Part shown: positions 15,280 through 15,332 of the stretch, in pieces
Layout: each line of letters begins with the position of its first letter
Position numbering within the stretch: the stretch's first letter is position 1
Assembly: GCA_020851615.1 (NCBI GenBank)
Contig: JADZCL010000256.1
Span: 1-15,332 of the forward strand
Origin: Rubrivivax sp.
Lineage (GTDB): Bacteria > Pseudomonadota > Gammaproteobacteria > Burkholderiales > Burkholderiaceae_C
Reading direction: 5' to 3'
DNA: 15,332 bases
The notes under the pieces: model-generated
What the model was told of the DNA's origin: nothing
Database searches by the model: none
Seen by the model: only the letters and a program-made list of their open reading frames with translations
Position numbers and translations under genes: made by a program

Positions 15280-15332
15280 GTGAAATCACCCCTTGCCGCC
15301 ACCCCTGTCCGCTGCGCGGCACTGGCATTGAC
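15280..15332 (+). CDS. Start of a secreted or lipoprotein gene, probably bamC (3' cut by window edge)
   Basis: A GTG codon with GGAG 9 bases upstream opens a frame to the window end encoding (M)KSPLAATPVRCAALAL. A Lys near the N-terminus followed by an Ala/Leu run looks like the beginning of a signal peptide. In many Burkholderiales the gene after dapA is bamC (nlpB), a lipoprotein of the outer-membrane beta-barrel assembly complex, which starts this way. Only 17 codons are visible, so the identity rests on synteny, and the lipobox Cys would be beyond the edge. The frame contains no ATG between the dapA stop and this GTG. Confidence 0.5.
   Translation, partial: MKSPLAATPVRCAALAL

Noticed and set aside
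15206..15283. A 25-codon ORF (ATG overlapping the dapA stop, TGA overlapping the next GTG)
   Set aside because: The coupling geometry is suggestive, but the peptide is Arg-rich and featureless and its 3' half coincides with the hairpin; likely chance.

Overview
The window is GC-rich, gene-dense chromosomal DNA. It is most likely from a beta-proteobacterium of the order Burkholderiales (Comamonadaceae / Rubrivivax-Leptothrix-like). This rests on the codon bias, the CadR/PbrR-type MerR regulator next to a CadA/ZntA pump, the run methyltransferase - dapA - probable bamC at the right end, and the style of ParE and beta-class GST. I see no rRNA, tRNA, insertion sequence, CRISPR array or prophage, and no gap longer than about 135 bases.

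Layout. Positions 1-3044 hold the end of a multisubunit Na+/H+ antiporter operon (mrp/mnh/pha C-D-E-F-G), with 4-base overlaps at every junction. It converges on an NAD-type short-chain dehydrogenase (minus strand, 3082-3840). Next come a small YvlD-like membrane protein and a SMUG1-type uracil-DNA glycosylase (plus, 3935-5054). These converge on a membrane methyltransferase of the isoprenylcysteine-carboxylmethyltransferase/PEMT type and a Zn/Cd/Pb P-type ATPase (minus, 5065-7687). The ATPase is divergent from its likely regulator CadR (plus, 7782-8255), with a 19-bp-spacer promoter between them. parE, topoisomerase IV subunit B (minus, 8280-10271), is divergent from a beta-class glutathione S-transferase (plus, 10406-11014). 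dadA, D-amino-acid dehydrogenase (minus, 11037-12308), is divergent from an MFS transporter (plus, 12386-13606). The transporter is followed without gaps by a 42-residue membrane peptide, a SAM methyltransferase, dapA, and the first codons of a probable bamC.

Functional themes are cation homeostasis (Mrp antiporter, metal efflux), DNA maintenance (SMUG1, ParE), detoxification (GST, CadA) and amino-acid metabolism (DadA, DapA). Most of it is ordinary housekeeping or accessory content; I found no convincing new multi-gene system. The points most worth a second look are four. The methyltransferase has no ATG, GTG or TTG codon upstream of its SAM motif and seems to start at CTG, in a CTGA overlap with the 42-residue ORF. 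The metal ATPase has a His/Asp-repeat N-terminus instead of an HMA domain. The uracil glycosylase is of a type better known from animals. Several promoter-like -10 boxes lie almost on top of start codons, suggesting leaderless or near-leaderless transcripts.
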